From NCBI GenBank assembly GCA_965153355.1, contig OZ231126.1:96100001-96164000 (forward strand): DNA of 64,000 bases, written 5' to 3'. The notes beneath the pieces are model-generated. The model did no database searches. It saw only the letters and a list, made by a program, of their open reading frames with translations, and was not told the origin of the DNA. Origin of the DNA: Flaccisagitta enflata (taxonomy: Eukaryota > Chaetognatha > Sagittoidea > Aphragmophora). Both the position numbers and the translations under genes were made by a program. Below, piece by piece: positions 24,386 through 35,345 of the stretch (position 1 is its first letter; every line of letters begins with the position of its first letter).

Positions 24386-24469
24386 AATCGCGTGCACGCG
24401 ACTCTACACCCCACTTTGTCGGTCCTGCTCACCCGCACGCGACTGGGGTAGCCATGTATCCGGCCTTGC
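24386..24469 (-). mobile_element. minimal H-type element H10, 84 bp
   Basis: Hairpin AATCGCGTGCACGCGACT, CTACACCCCACTTTGTCGG with only two tetranucleotide units, then CACCCGCACGCGACTGGGGT, GCCATGTATCCGGCCTTG. Both boxes and both ends are present with almost no interior. This either delimits the minimum needed for mobility or is a deletion derivative. Confidence 0.75.
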
Positions 24470-24892
24470 TTTTATCAATCTAAGGCCAACAGACCAGTAG
24501 ATTCAGTAAAGTGTGGCGAGGTTCGTGTTTGCCCAGATATTTTTACTGACGTATCCTGTGAACGCGCACAACAACGGCTTCCTTCTCTTCCTTTTCCTCT
24601 TCTTTCTCCCGGGAGAATGCAAATGACAACGAGAACATAATCTTTCTAATTCTTTTAATTCTGCTAATATTCTCCTCGTTTTCTCTCCTCTTAGTTTTGA
24701 GAGAATGAGGAGAAAAGAAAATTCTGTTTTTCTTCTTACCATGCCTCGAGTTAATTGTCGCTTGAATCTTCGCACTTTGTAACTCAATACGTCTTTTCTC
24801 TCTTTTTCTTTCCTTCCTTCCTCTCCATTATTTTATTGTTTGTTTGTTTGTTTTTAATGGGGGGGGCGTTGGAAGCAGCCCCAGAGCCGGTA

Positions 24893-24894
<2 letters not shown>
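24470..24894. other. spacer, pyrimidine-rich patches
   Basis: No gene is recognised. Contains GTTTGTTTGTTTGTTT (24838-24853). Confidence 0.4.

Positions 24895-24937
<43 letters not shown>
24895..24937. repeat. (CT)n microsatellite
   Basis: Pure CT. Confidence 0.95.
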
Positions 24938-24940
<3 letters not shown>

Positions 24941-25679
24941 GCATACTTAGTCAACATGGATGCAAAATTCCTGCGTCAAAGCCCTCAACTGTACCGTTAA
25001 AGATGGATACAACTCAGGATAAGACATCATGTGCCAATCCCTGCCTGTTGCTTCATTATCATAGTCAAAGCCCTAATTTCTTCTTTTCAGTTCTCTTTCT
25101 TTTGGCATTGTGCTGCTTTTTCCTTTCCTGCTCTCGTTTTTAGTTTCTGTGGATTTGTAAGAAAATTACGACTAAAACGAGGTACCTATGAGAGGAATTA
25201 GCATCTCAAAGCTGCTTAAGTCAAAACAACGATTGCTCTGTTTTCGTTTGTTTTGTTTTGTTTTGTTGAGAAAACATAAGGACAAGTAATTCGTCTATCA
25301 TGTTACAGTCATGATTCAGTCACTCACTGTATGCATGCATTCACTAAAGAAAACTGTCTGTGTGTCAATGTGCATGTGAAAAAAAAAGGACAACCGCGAC
25401 AAAAAAGATCAGAGATCGGAAAAAGTCGTTCATGTCAATACAAATTCCTTTCATTGCTGTTGTAGTGTTGTTCATGTCCATACTAATTTCTTTTATCGCT
25501 GTTGTTCATTGACGTTAGAATGCGATTGACTTCTGGTGCCATAAAAACGCCACATGTACGTGTGATGGCGCGTGTGTATGCGCCATTTCCACGCCACGTC
25601 AACGTGTGATGGCGCTCGTGATGCGACATTTCCACACCACGTCTTTCTCTCTTCTTTCTTCTCGGCTTATTCCCCTCTT

Positions 25680-25685
<6 letters not shown>
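24938..25685. other. spacer
   Basis: Contains GTTTTGTTTTGTTTTGTTT (25250) and a direct duplication of GTTGTTCATGTCCATACTAAT-like phrases (25430-25490). ACGTGTGATGGCGCGTG and CACGCCACGTCAACGTGTGA repeat near 25560-25620. No gene is supported. Confidence 0.4.

Positions 25686-25718
<33 letters not shown>
25686..25718. repeat. (CT)n microsatellite
   Basis: Short pure CT array. Confidence 0.95.
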
Positions 25719-25721
<3 letters not shown>

Positions 25722-26183
25722 CCTTCAACGTTTTCCAGGGTTTTCTTCTTCTGGTTTAAAGATTGATCTAACTATAGCAAGTCAAGCAAATCAAGGATTG
25801 TGGGTCTTCAATGAGAGGTTTATTTTCGGAGAATATGGTACAGGGGAGCATCTTTTGAGAGCCGTCACTTTTAAGGCATGTTTACCAATAAGGCATGCAA
25901 CCTTTTGTCCCATAGGCGATTTAGTAGTCATTTCTATATTGGCAATGAAGCAGCTTCACCATATTAGATATGATTTTGCCCAGTTTCTTGACATGCCCTC
26001 GCGTGGAGCTCAACTGTAGTCTGTAGGTTCATGTGTTGTTCAAAAACGTTTTTGATTCGTTTTATTCATAACTCTCATGTAGCTTTTGAGGGGAGCTATC
26101 TCCTCGTTGCTGCATATCTTAATTTTAATCAAATATTCCTCAGTTACTCCACCGCGAGTCTGACCCCGCTTCCTTTGGATTAA
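25719..26183. other. spacer with an unassigned open frame
   Basis: A plus-strand frame runs to 26019 with a non-repetitive 75-codon tail (…FNERFIFGEYGTGEHLLRA…). I cannot relate it to a family, its upstream half is translated CT array, and no exon-boundary evidence supports it. Confidence 0.3.
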
Positions 26184-26377
26184 ACAAGGCCGGATACACT
26201 AGTCGCGTGAGGGTGGGCAGGAGCAGTGCTGCAGAAGGTCACTAGGGCATCTGGACAGGTGCCGTATGCTAAAAAAGCTCAAAAACGCTGAAAAAGTAAA
26301 AAGGGGACTGACCGACCAACCGACTGACCAACAGACGGACCGATATAGCGGGGTGTAGAGTCGCGTAGCACGCGACT
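26184..26377 (+). mobile_element. H-type element H11
   Basis: A|ACAAGGCCGGATACAC, box TAGTCGCGTGAGGG, GTGGGCAGGAGCAGTG, AAAAAGTAAAAAGGGGACTG, GACCGACCAACC array, GCGGGGTGTAG, then hairpin AGTCGCGTAGCACGCGACT|A. Confidence 0.88.
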
Positions 26378-26469
26378 AAAAAGAAGAAAACATTTTCCTG
26401 GGCTTTGCTGGACGCTTTCTTTTCACGTTTTTTTTTCGGTGTGTGTGTGTGTCTTTCTCTCTTGGGAGG

Positions 26470-26545
26470 GAAGGGTCAGTTGAGAGGGGTCAATTTGACC
26501 CCCATCGGCGGGTCAATTCGGGGGTCAATCGGGGGTCAATCGTAG
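26470..26545. repeat. GGGGGTCAATC short tandem cluster
   Basis: Five to six variants of GGGGTCAATT/C in both orientations (including TCAATTTGACCCCC) within 75 bp. Confidence 0.6.
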
Positions 26546-26670
26546 GTCGGCGATCCCGGGTTCATATCATTGGTACCTGGAGTAAAACAAATCGGCATCA
26601 TGATCCAAGGTCAACAAAAGGTTGGAATGAAAAACCACTACCCCCCTTCTCTCTCTTGAGGGAGTGTGGA

Positions 26671-27210
<540 letters not shown>

Positions 27211-27212
27211 TA

Positions 27213-28101
27213 GTCCGCCAGCGAATTTGGGTGCGTTCAGCAACAGGGAATGAACGCCTGTTCAGCAACAATGCCATACAGGTGTTGATAAACACAATGA
27301 AAGAGACCTTTGCCCAACGATTTTGTTCAGAGAGGGCCATAAAAAGCGCGTTCATGAACGGTTAAAAGATCCACTCCACCAATAATTTTGTCTTCATACC
27401 CAATGTGTATTATCTTCAGTCTTCACTGTAACATTTATCTACTCAATTAATAAAACTGTTCATCAAAAGGTAAAATTTGGTATTTCAAGAAAAGCCAGAT
27501 AAGCATCATCTATGATTTAAGAATCATGAAGCTAGTGTCAAGTCTAATTCATTTATGGCAAAAAAATCTCTTTCATATGTGCCCATAAAAGGTTTACTCA
27601 ATCACTGGATTTTTTATCTACTCAATGAAATTTTGCTATCCATGAACTGCAAAAAAAAAAAAACAGTATTGATGAACATAGTCCTAAGATAACTTTATCT
27701 CTAACAAAATATCTTTTGACCCAGCCATTCATGAAGAGTCAAAAAAGTTTCCTTAATAAAATCTTTGTTAGATTAAACTAGATGCTCAAAACTGTTATCA
27801 AATAGTTTTTTTTTTTTTTTTTTTGCTGCTCTTTAATAGCCAGATGAGCATGTGTCATGAACAAGTAAAAACCCACTCAACCAACAAAACCATTGGTGAA
27901 GTGTTTTTTTTTACCTGTTCAGCAACAGCTTTTGTTACCCCTCAATGAACGGTCGTTCATGAACAGGTCTTTTTGGGCCCTCCATGAACAAAATTGTTTG
28001 CCAAGAGCCTCTTTTTAGTCGTTCATGAACAGCTCTATGGCATTGTTCAGCAACATGCGTTCATTCCCCGTTGATGAACACTCCCAAATTCGCTGGCGGA
28101 C
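27213..28101. mobile_element. 889-bp TIR element rich in GTTCATGAAC motifs
   Basis: Ends GTCCGCCAGCGAATTTGGG on both sides in inverted orientation, flanked by TA (27211-27212, 28102-28103). The TIR extends imperfectly through GTTCA-CAAC-GGGAATGAACGC to about 130 bp. Motifs TTCATGAACGG, GTTCAGCAAC and GATGAAC recur many times within the arms. No transposase frame is present. The TA flank could also be part of the inverted repeat, since TA is self-complementary. Confidence 0.75.
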
Positions 28102-28103
28102 TA

Positions 28104-28847
28104 TCTCGACCACAATGACCATTGGAGCCGCCTTGAAGTTAAAGATATACAGAAAGACGACTTGATTTGGAGCCCAAATGCTCCAATTTGGGGCCTCCTA
28201 GGCTTAACTATGGACCTTGACAGGTCTAATATAGGAAGGATAGAAAAACGGAAAAACGGATTTACCTGTGTGGAGTAAAAGATGGCTGCCAATACAGATG
28301 GAAAAAAAAGAAAGGAAGAATGAATGATTGAGTGAATTTATCTTGTAGCAAACATAGATATACGCCTCATGAAAAAAAGGGAGAACAACTTTTCTTCGCG
28401 GAACTCAAAAAGTCTTTGAATCTTCAAATCTCGACTTTTTTTCCAAACAATTTTCGGAAATTGTAGGGATAAAGTCTGCAACGGAGGATAGTCTGATAAA
28501 GTCAGATAAACTTTTTATCCAATAGAGTCCTCATAAGATAAAATTAATATTCGTAGATAAAAGAGAAAAAAAATGGAGGTAAACATGATTAAAAGGTAAA
28601 ATCCAGTTTCGTATCTGTCAGAGAAGCCATATGTATCAACTATAGCGAGAAATCAGATACTCCTTTAATTTTGTTTTGAAAACTCGAAATTCATCAATTG
28701 ATTTGATGTAAACTGGATGATCATTCCATTCTTTAATGGCCGAAAACGCAAAACTGTTAGGTGAAAAAGAAAGCTTACGCGAGAGTTGAAAGTTGTAATG
28801 ACTACCTCGTGTGTTATGATTGAAATTGAGAAAGAAAAGAAGACAGA
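28104..28847. other. AT-rich spacer
   Basis: No gene, tandem repeat or palindrome is supported. Confidence 0.4.
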
Positions 28848-28849
28848 TA

Positions 28850-29626
28850 CAGGGTGTCCCAAGTCAGTTGCAACATAAAGAATCGACATATCTCTGCTTC
28901 TAGGAACTCAATTTGATTTCTGAAAAAAGATCTATGAAGATCTAGGTCTGCACTTTTTGTCATACCAAACTTCAACTTTTGGTATTGGATAGTTGCGGGT
29001 CAGAAGAATATCAAATGAGTGGTAACATTAAATGGAAAATAATCTTTTTCATAGCAGTACTTGAGAGTAGCTGACTTCAACCTTCTGCCATTTCATAACA
29101 AATTGATCCAGAAACCTGGGATTGGTCTCAAATGAAAGATATTTGTACATAGATTACACATCTGCATAGAAATCTTGGAAAATTTTGACAATTCATGACT
29201 TTATTGATGATTTTTGTCAATCATTTTCAAATTCAAAAGTGGAAATCTGGAAAAAATCAATGAAAATCTTAAAAAATCTTGGAAAATTGTCTGATTTTTT
29301 TAGTGAACCATAATTTCTGACAAATTATCTGCCATTTGAGACCAATTGCAGGGTTTTAGCTCATTTAGTTAACAAATGACAAGTAGTTAAAGACAGCTAC
29401 TACAAAGCACAGCAAAAATAAAAAAAACAAAAATCGACATGGTCAGAAATCACTTGTGTATTTCAAAGAAATGTGGCCCCTAAACAAATTGTCTTATTTT
29501 TATGAAATTTTGCATGCAAGAAGTGCAGACCAAGGTCTTTCTAGATCTTTTTTCAGAAATTGATTTGAGTACCTAGAAGCAAAGATATGTCGATTCTTTA
29601 TGTTGCAACTGACTTGGGACACCCTG
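28850..29626. mobile_element. 777-bp mariner-like MITE (CAGGGTGTCCC ends)
   Basis: The left end CAGGGTGTCCCAAGTCAGTT and the right end are inverted copies matching for about 90 bp with few differences (GCAACATAAAGAATCGACAT, GATCTAGGTCTGCAC). TA lies on both sides (28848-28849, 29627-29628). The flanks rejoin as GAAGACAGATAGAAAGACAG. CAGGGTGTCCC-type ends with TA are frequent in mariner/IS630-type elements. Non-coding. Confidence 0.8.
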
Positions 29627-29662
29627 TAGAAAGACAGAAAAACAGATCAACATTCATTGTAA

Positions 29663-30499
29663 ATAAGGCCAGTCCCGTGCGCGTGGATGCATGGGCACTA
29701 GCTCGTACCTAAATGACTAAAAGCAATAAAATCAGAATTCTACAAGTAGTTCTTGTTGTGGGGCTGTCTTGGGCTTCTAATGACATCAATTTTGGTCAGA
29801 AAAATTTGCATCTTGCTGTCCGCGCCTTACCTTGAATTTTCCTTCAGTCTATGGGAAACCAAAAATTTCAAAGTATTTAAATCTCTGTTTTGACTGCAGA
29901 TTTGAAATCTGCAGAAAAAACTGTTAATTGAAAGTGCTTTCCTTTTTTCAATATTCCTTCGGGATCATAGTCAAAATTCATCTTAAAGATATAAAAAAAG
30001 GTAAGTTCGGCGATTTTACATATAAATAAAAGAAAAGGGTAAGTTTTGCAAACTTTGACGCTTATTTTGAGCACCTTCCAGTTGGAATATTGAAAAAAGG
30101 AAAGCACTTTCAATTAACAGTTTTTTCTGCAGATTTCAAATCTGCAGTTGAAATAGAGATTTAAGCCCTTTGAAATTTTTGGTTTCCCATAGGCTGAAGG
30201 AAAATTCAAGGTAAGGCGCGGCCGGCAAGATACAATTTTTTCAAACCAAAATTGATGTCATTGGAAGCCCAAGACAGCCCCACAATAAGAACTACTTGTA
30301 GAATTCTGATTTTATTGTTTATTGTCATTTCGGTACAAGCTAATGGGCACTTGGGCAGGGGCAAAATTTGAGTTGCCAGAGAATTTGAGCAGGAGTAGTG
30401 GGACCAAAGACCGCCAAAACATAATAGAATTTAAAACAGGACAGAGCAACTGACAGATAGATGGAAATAGCAATAAGTAGAGTCGCGAGATGAAAAACT
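29663..30499 (+). mobile_element. H-type element H12 with nested hAT-like insertion
   Basis: The left part ATAAGGCCAGTCCCGTGCGCG (29663-29698) and right part TTGGGCAGGGGCAAAATTTG ... GAGCAGGAGTAGTGGGACC ... AGTAGAGTCGCGAGATG (30343-30499) form one diverged H-type element. It is split by the element at 29699-30342. Confidence 0.7.
29699..30342. mobile_element. hAT-like foldback, 644 bp, 8-bp TSD (copy 1)
   Basis: Ends TAGCTCGTACC and TAGCTTGTACC in inverted orientation; arms of about 270 bp match closely (GATTTGAAATCTGCAG and its inverse, GGAAAGCACTTTCAATTAAC). Flanking duplication ATGGGCAC (29691-29698 and 30343-30350). The TSD fits the hAT pattern nTnnnnAn. No transposase. Confidence 0.88.
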
Positions 30500-30772
30500 A
30501 AAAAATGTGGTACTTAGGAATTTTTCATAATGCTGAGGCTTAATGCTATCAAACGGTTAAAAAAACAAAAAGCTAACAGACGGTGACTAACATAGTCAGA
30601 TAGTGAAAACCAACCAAGTCAGCATGGGGACAACAAACCAGCATTTCTGTTGCGTTTTAACCCATCAAAGGGAACAACACAAAGCGCATCAAGCGGGAAA
30701 AAATGCTTTGAAAACCAGCATAATCCTTGAGTTATATTGGAAATAAAGTATCAAATTAGATGGGCAACCCTG
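30500..30772. other. spacer
   Basis: No repeat or gene is recognised. Confidence 0.35.
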
Positions 30773-31036
<264 letters not shown>

Positions 31037-31128
<92 letters not shown>

Positions 31129-31129
31129 T
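31037..31129. repeat. (GT)n microsatellite
   Basis: Second GT array of the duplicated unit, shorter than the first. Confidence 0.97.
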
Positions 31130-31217
31130 GTGCTTACATATGTGTTTGTGCGCAACTTTATGGACAACGTGTGTAAGCTGGCGTGTTTTATGAGTGCTTT
31201 TACCCGCCTACAGCAAC

Positions 31218-31893
31218 GGAAGCTTCAAGGAGGAGGGTACTCGAAGCCGAATCCTCATTTGAAAATGAGGGCAGTAAGCTCCCTAACCACTCAAGGCAGA
31301 ATCGGACTTGAGTGGTTTTGAAACCTAACTGCCCCTTCTTACTATAGTGGTTTTTAGATTAACTTCAAAAACAAAGTTTTCTTGGGCCTAATTTAGATAT
31401 TATTTGCATCACACTTGATTTTTTTTTATGATCTCTTTACACAATCTATAATTATGAGTTTTTAAATATCTTTAAAAAGAATTCCTCAAAAACAATATTA
31501 TCTTTTTTTTCAATCATCATTATTTTTCTTAAACTCTAAAATTATCAAACCAGGGAATAACAGATGTAGATTTTTTTTCATTCTTAAATCATTCTTTATG
31601 ATAAATTGTTTTATTCTTACATAGAATTTCAATATTTCTTTATTTAGAATGGATATAAAATGGTTTTAACAAAAGGGGAAGCTCATCAGGGAAAATGAAT
31701 TCAGAATTAAAGAAAAAAGATGATAAATGATTTTTTTTTTCACTGATAAAATAAACCACTCTAGTTAGAATTGAAAATGAGGGATGTCAAATATTGTTCC
31801 ACTCAAGTCCGAATCTGACTATAGTGGTTTAAGTGTTAACTCTAGTCCGAAATTTCGCCTAGAATAGTTCCCCCGCTTCAAGCTTCCTATCCA
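31218..31893. mobile_element. diverged foldback element, ~675 bp
   Basis: Imperfect inverted repeats: GGAAGCTTCAAGGAGGAGGG with GGAAGCTTGAAGCGGGGGAA from the right, then TCGGACTTGAGTGG in both arms, then CTATAGTGG. The interior is AT-rich and non-coding. Exact ends and target duplication are unclear. Confidence 0.55.
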
Positions 31894-31922
31894 CCCTCAT
31901 AAACGTCAAGATGTTCGTTGGA

Positions 31923-32035
<113 letters not shown>

Positions 32036-32205
32036 CGCGTGATGTTCGTTGCGATTACTCCTTCTCAGGGGTCACTGAATCCTAATTTCGGGTCTTTTGT
32101 GTTTCTCCCCTTCCGCTTTTCGCTTTCCTTTAACACGCCCACTTTCTCAAAATGACGCCGGCACATACGTACTGGCTTCCTCTTCTCTTTATTCCCACTC
32201 ATTCT

Positions 32206-32210
<5 letters not shown>

Positions 32211-32272
<62 letters not shown>
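32211..32272. repeat. (CT)n microsatellite
   Basis: Pure CT; the intervening 32034-32210 holds no recognised feature. Confidence 0.97.
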
Positions 32273-32276
<4 letters not shown>

Positions 32277-32501
32277 ACCTTTCCTCTGTTTTCCTCTTTC
32301 TCAGGTTCCTTTCATTCACTTTTAAGAGCAGTTTATTTGTCTGGTTTGTCGATCCTTGCATAAAAGTCATCAAACCTCATTCTCAAATGATTGGACTATT
32401 ACAAAATTACAGGTTTTTTTCAATTTGATTACTTGTTATGGGCAGAATGATCGATCAACAGATCTACTAACGTATCCACCTCAAGGCCAAGGTCCACTTT
32501 T

Positions 32502-32975
32502 TGGACAGTGGCCTTGAAGGGGACGAAGTCCTGCAGAACACAGTGGGACTTCCATTCGTCAGTCCATCTGTGCGTTTGTACCCCCCAGGCCCTCACAGGC
32601 CAGAAATCTGCCCTCCCAGGCCTGAAATCTGCCCTCTCAGGCCAGAAATCTGTCCTTTCAGGCCTGAAATCTGCCCTCTCAGGCCTTGAATCTGCCTTCT
32701 CAGGCCTTGAATATGAATATACCCTCTCAGGCCTAAAATCTGCCCTCTCAGGCCTGAAATCTGCTATCTTACATTCAAGGCCTGAGAGGGCAAATTTCAG
32801 GCTCGAGAGGGTAGAGGGGGTCCTGGAGGGGCGAACAGATGGACGGACTAACAAGCGTAAGTCCCCCTGTGTTCTACAGCTGACCTGCTTACTCTCACTC
32901 CAATTCACAATCATGCAAAGAAGGGCAACGGGTATCGCTGAGACGCTGACCACATATTGCCCTTGGGCGACCTGT
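32502..32975 (+). mobile_element. A-type foldback element (A5)
   Basis: Left TTGGACAGTGGCCTTGAAGG, GACGAAGTCCTGCAGAACAC; right GTCCCCCTGTGTTCTACAG, then GCAACGGGTATCGCTGA, GCCCTTGGGCGACCTGT. Interior 21-mers TGCCCTCTCAGGCCTGAAAT (about eight) flip to the inverse orientation near 32775. The second GGGGCCGCTGCCC motif has been deleted. Confidence 0.82.
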
Positions 32976-33480
32976 AGTGTAAGCGGCTAAATAAACCTTT
33001 AGAAAATGGTCAAGAAAAGGCAATTAACGTCAGTTGTTTCTTCTTACCTACTCCAGGTCAGTCACTTTTTAGATGCGTCCTAGCATATCTATAAGAGGGT
33101 GTGAACCAAAGAACCAAAGAAAGGTCCAAAGGATAGTTATGCGAAATTTTCTAAACGCAATTTAAAAGCTTGAAAAAGATGTATGTCTGGGTGTAATCGA
33201 AAACAAAATTTGATCAGTCAACACGTTTTTTAGCCATATCATAGACGTTATTTTAAATATTTCTTCAAAAAACAATGATAAATAGTCTGTGTTTAAACTA
33301 TTTTTGCATTAAAAACCATTTTTGTGTCCAAAGTAACTGTGAATTCTAGAGATAAACCTCCAAAAAAGGGAAATCTTATTTTACAATCGGACATGATTTG
33401 GGTAAAATTATAACTTTGCATAGAGATTAAAAGATTGAGATTTTCAAAAACATGGCGTGTTCCAAAGGACTCATAAGATG
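32976..33480. other. spacer with H-type remnant
   Basis: TTTTT|AGATGCGTCC (33071) followed by ATCTATAAGAGGGTGTG (to about 33107) is an H9-like hairpin remnant lacking the other end. The rest is AT-rich and unremarkable. Confidence 0.45.
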
Positions 33481-33484
33481 AGGG

Positions 33485-33640
33485 CCATGAGTTTAGAAAT
33501 GCAAAATCTCAAGACTGGGATTTTAGGGGATGGACGGAGAAGAAGAGGAAGGAGGAGGAGGAGGAGAAGGAGGAGGAGGAGGAGGAGAAGGAGGAGAAAA
33601 TTCCCGATATGTGTGAAAGCATAGGTCATCTCTTGCCCTT
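33485..33640 (-). mobile_element. A-type element, partial (A13)
   Basis: TCAAGACTGGGATTTTAGGG followed by GGA/AGG-rich sequence (33530-33598) and TGTGTGAAAGCATAGGTCAT. It matches part of the element at 43303-43729 in reverse orientation. Confidence 0.5.
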
Positions 33641-33998
33641 GTCAATACTCGGTAAGCCTTGTTACGGTCATTGGTTTGATAATGAATATTTGTTTTAACG
33701 TTCATCCGAATGAAAGTGAGAACTTTTATGCCTTGATTTAGGACATCCCAGACAGAATGCATTATCATGAAAGTATAAAAGAGGTTTTTCAAACTGACCA
33801 TCAACATCCTCTAGGACCAAAATGATTGTTGTTTTATGCTTTTATTGAAAAATGTGCAACGGGTGCCCTCTGATAGATCGCGTGCTAAGGACGCGAAAAT
33901 CGCAAAAATTAGAAGCTTTTGGTGTATGTCTAAGGGAGGGTGGCATGGGGTGTGGAGGTTGGATTCCCAAAGCTACTTGTTGATCCATTTTTGACTCA
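33641..33998. other. spacer
   Basis: Phrases shared in inverse orientation with 35960-36030 (GAGGATG-CATC, CCAAAATGATTGTTGTTTTAT) show that 33800-33880 and 35940-36030 are arms of a larger inverted repeat. No gene. Confidence 0.45.
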
Positions 33999-34118
33999 AC
34001 AAGGTCGGATACACAGCTACCCAAGTCTTGTGTGGGTGGGCAGGGGCACTGATATAGAAGGTCACTTGGGCATTTGGGCTGGAGCAGTGGGTTCTAAACG
34101 CTCAAAAACGCCAAAAAA
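33999..34118 (+). mobile_element. H-type element, left part (H14)
   Basis: ACAAGGTCGGATACACAGCT, GTGGGTGGGCAGGGGC, GGCATTTGGGCTGGAGCAGT, ACGCTCAAAAACGCC. It is interrupted at an A-run by the A-type element at 34119; the hairpin end was not found. Confidence 0.6.
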
Positions 34119-34425
34119 ATAGTAGCAAAAGTGTTAGATGGCCATCAGTACCCATTGCCCCTATGTGAGTGTATGTGAATGCGTAATGGAGAGAGGGGCA
34201 GCAGCCCTGAAGGGGCCAAGTATATGCTTAGTAAGTTTTGCGGCTCTAGGCTTGAATTTGAGCATCAATAATGGGATTTGAGCCAATATGCTCAGATTTG
34301 AGCTTTGATGCTGGGATGTGAGGCTTGAGGTTGGGATTGGAACCTTGAGGCTGAGATTTGAGCCTTGAGGTTGTGATTTGAGCCTTGAGGCTAGGATTTG
34401 AGCCTCCCTTTGGAAGTTTGGAACA
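34119..34425 (-). mobile_element. A-type element, truncated (A11)
   Basis: Opens ATAGTAGCAAAAGTGTTAGA, TGGCCATCAGTACCCATTGC, GAGAGGGGCAGCAGCCCTG, then about eight 20-mers (GAGCCTTGAGGCTGGGATTT). The distal arm is absent. Confidence 0.6.
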
Positions 34426-34460
34426 TAACTTAATTTGAAGCAAGGTATTCAAATCTTAAA

Positions 34461-34687
34461 AAAGTGATGCAGGGTCACAATATTGTTGTGGAAGGGTGGG
34501 CACGGGCATCCTATCCCCCTCCACCCCAACCCTCACACACAAACATACACAAAAAGTATCTGAAATGCGCATTTTCCCACTTCCCGACTCAATCATTACG
34601 GACCAATGGACGGACTGACGGATGGACAGACTGACAGACTGACAGACCAACGGACAAAGCCTCTTTTAGAGTTGCATGTCCGTAACT
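34461..34687 (+). mobile_element. H-type element H15 (GACGCGGGGTCAC subtype)
   Basis: AGTGATGCAGGGTCACAATA, GTTGTGGAAGGGTGGGCACG, CACACAAACATACAC, GGACGGACTGACGG array. It ends GCCTCTTTTAGAGTTGCATG and TCCGTAACT|A. Its hairpin arms are AGTTGC and GTAACT. Confidence 0.75.
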
Positions 34688-34719
34688 AAAAATAGTATAA
34701 GATCAATGCCAAATTTTGG

Positions 34720-35345
34720 GACTTGATCATGCATGGATGATTGTGAATGTAAGTGAGAGTATGCAGGGCAGCAGTCCCCAAGTGGATGAAGTCCTATTGA
34801 CCCAAGGAAGAATTCGTTTTGAACATGTTCAGCTTAATGCAGATGATTGAGACCTGTTTAAAATGGTGAAAACTGAGGAGTGAGAAGGCAAATGATTGAG
34901 ACCTGTTTAAACTGGTGAGAACCGAGAAGGCCATGTTGTGTCAATGCTAGCATTAGGCCAGAGATCTGATTCAAGGCCTTACAGGCCTAGTTGGGGCCTG
35001 GGAAATCGAATTTAAGACTCGCAAAGCTTATTCAGTCCTGAAAGGGTAAATTCAAGGATTAAGAGGGCTGATATGGACCTTTGAGGGCCCATATGAGGTA
35101 TCTGAGGGCTTGTATAAGGCTGAGAATTGTTGTGACTCCTCTTAAGACTGATAAAGCTCACTTAAATAAAAGTGCTGATTTGAGGCCTCAATGGGCTGAT
35201 TAGATGCCAAATTGCTGATGTTACGTGCAAGTGGGTACATTGAGAGCCAGAGGCTAATTTGACATCTGAGGGAAGGGGCAGACAAATGGGCAGATGGGCT
35301 CATAAATAAACTAATAAGAATATTCTACAGCTGCTGCCAAAAAAG
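34720..35345 (-). mobile_element. A-type element, degenerate (A15)
   Basis: AGTATGCAGGGCAGCAGTCC, GGATGAAGTCCTATTGACCC on the left; many diverged 20-mers (GCCTGAGAGGGCTGATTT-like); TTCTACAGCTGCTGCC on the right. Its copies of GCAAATGATTGAGACCTGTT (34840-34910) are a local duplication. Confidence 0.5.

Noticed and set aside
25606-26019. 137-codon frame with a non-repetitive C-terminal half
   Set aside because: The upstream half is CT array, no family is recognisable, and there is no start or splice evidence; left as an unassigned spacer.
27211-28103. TA as a proven target duplication of the 889-bp element
   Set aside because: TA is self-complementary and may simply be part of the inverted repeat; no empty site is available here.
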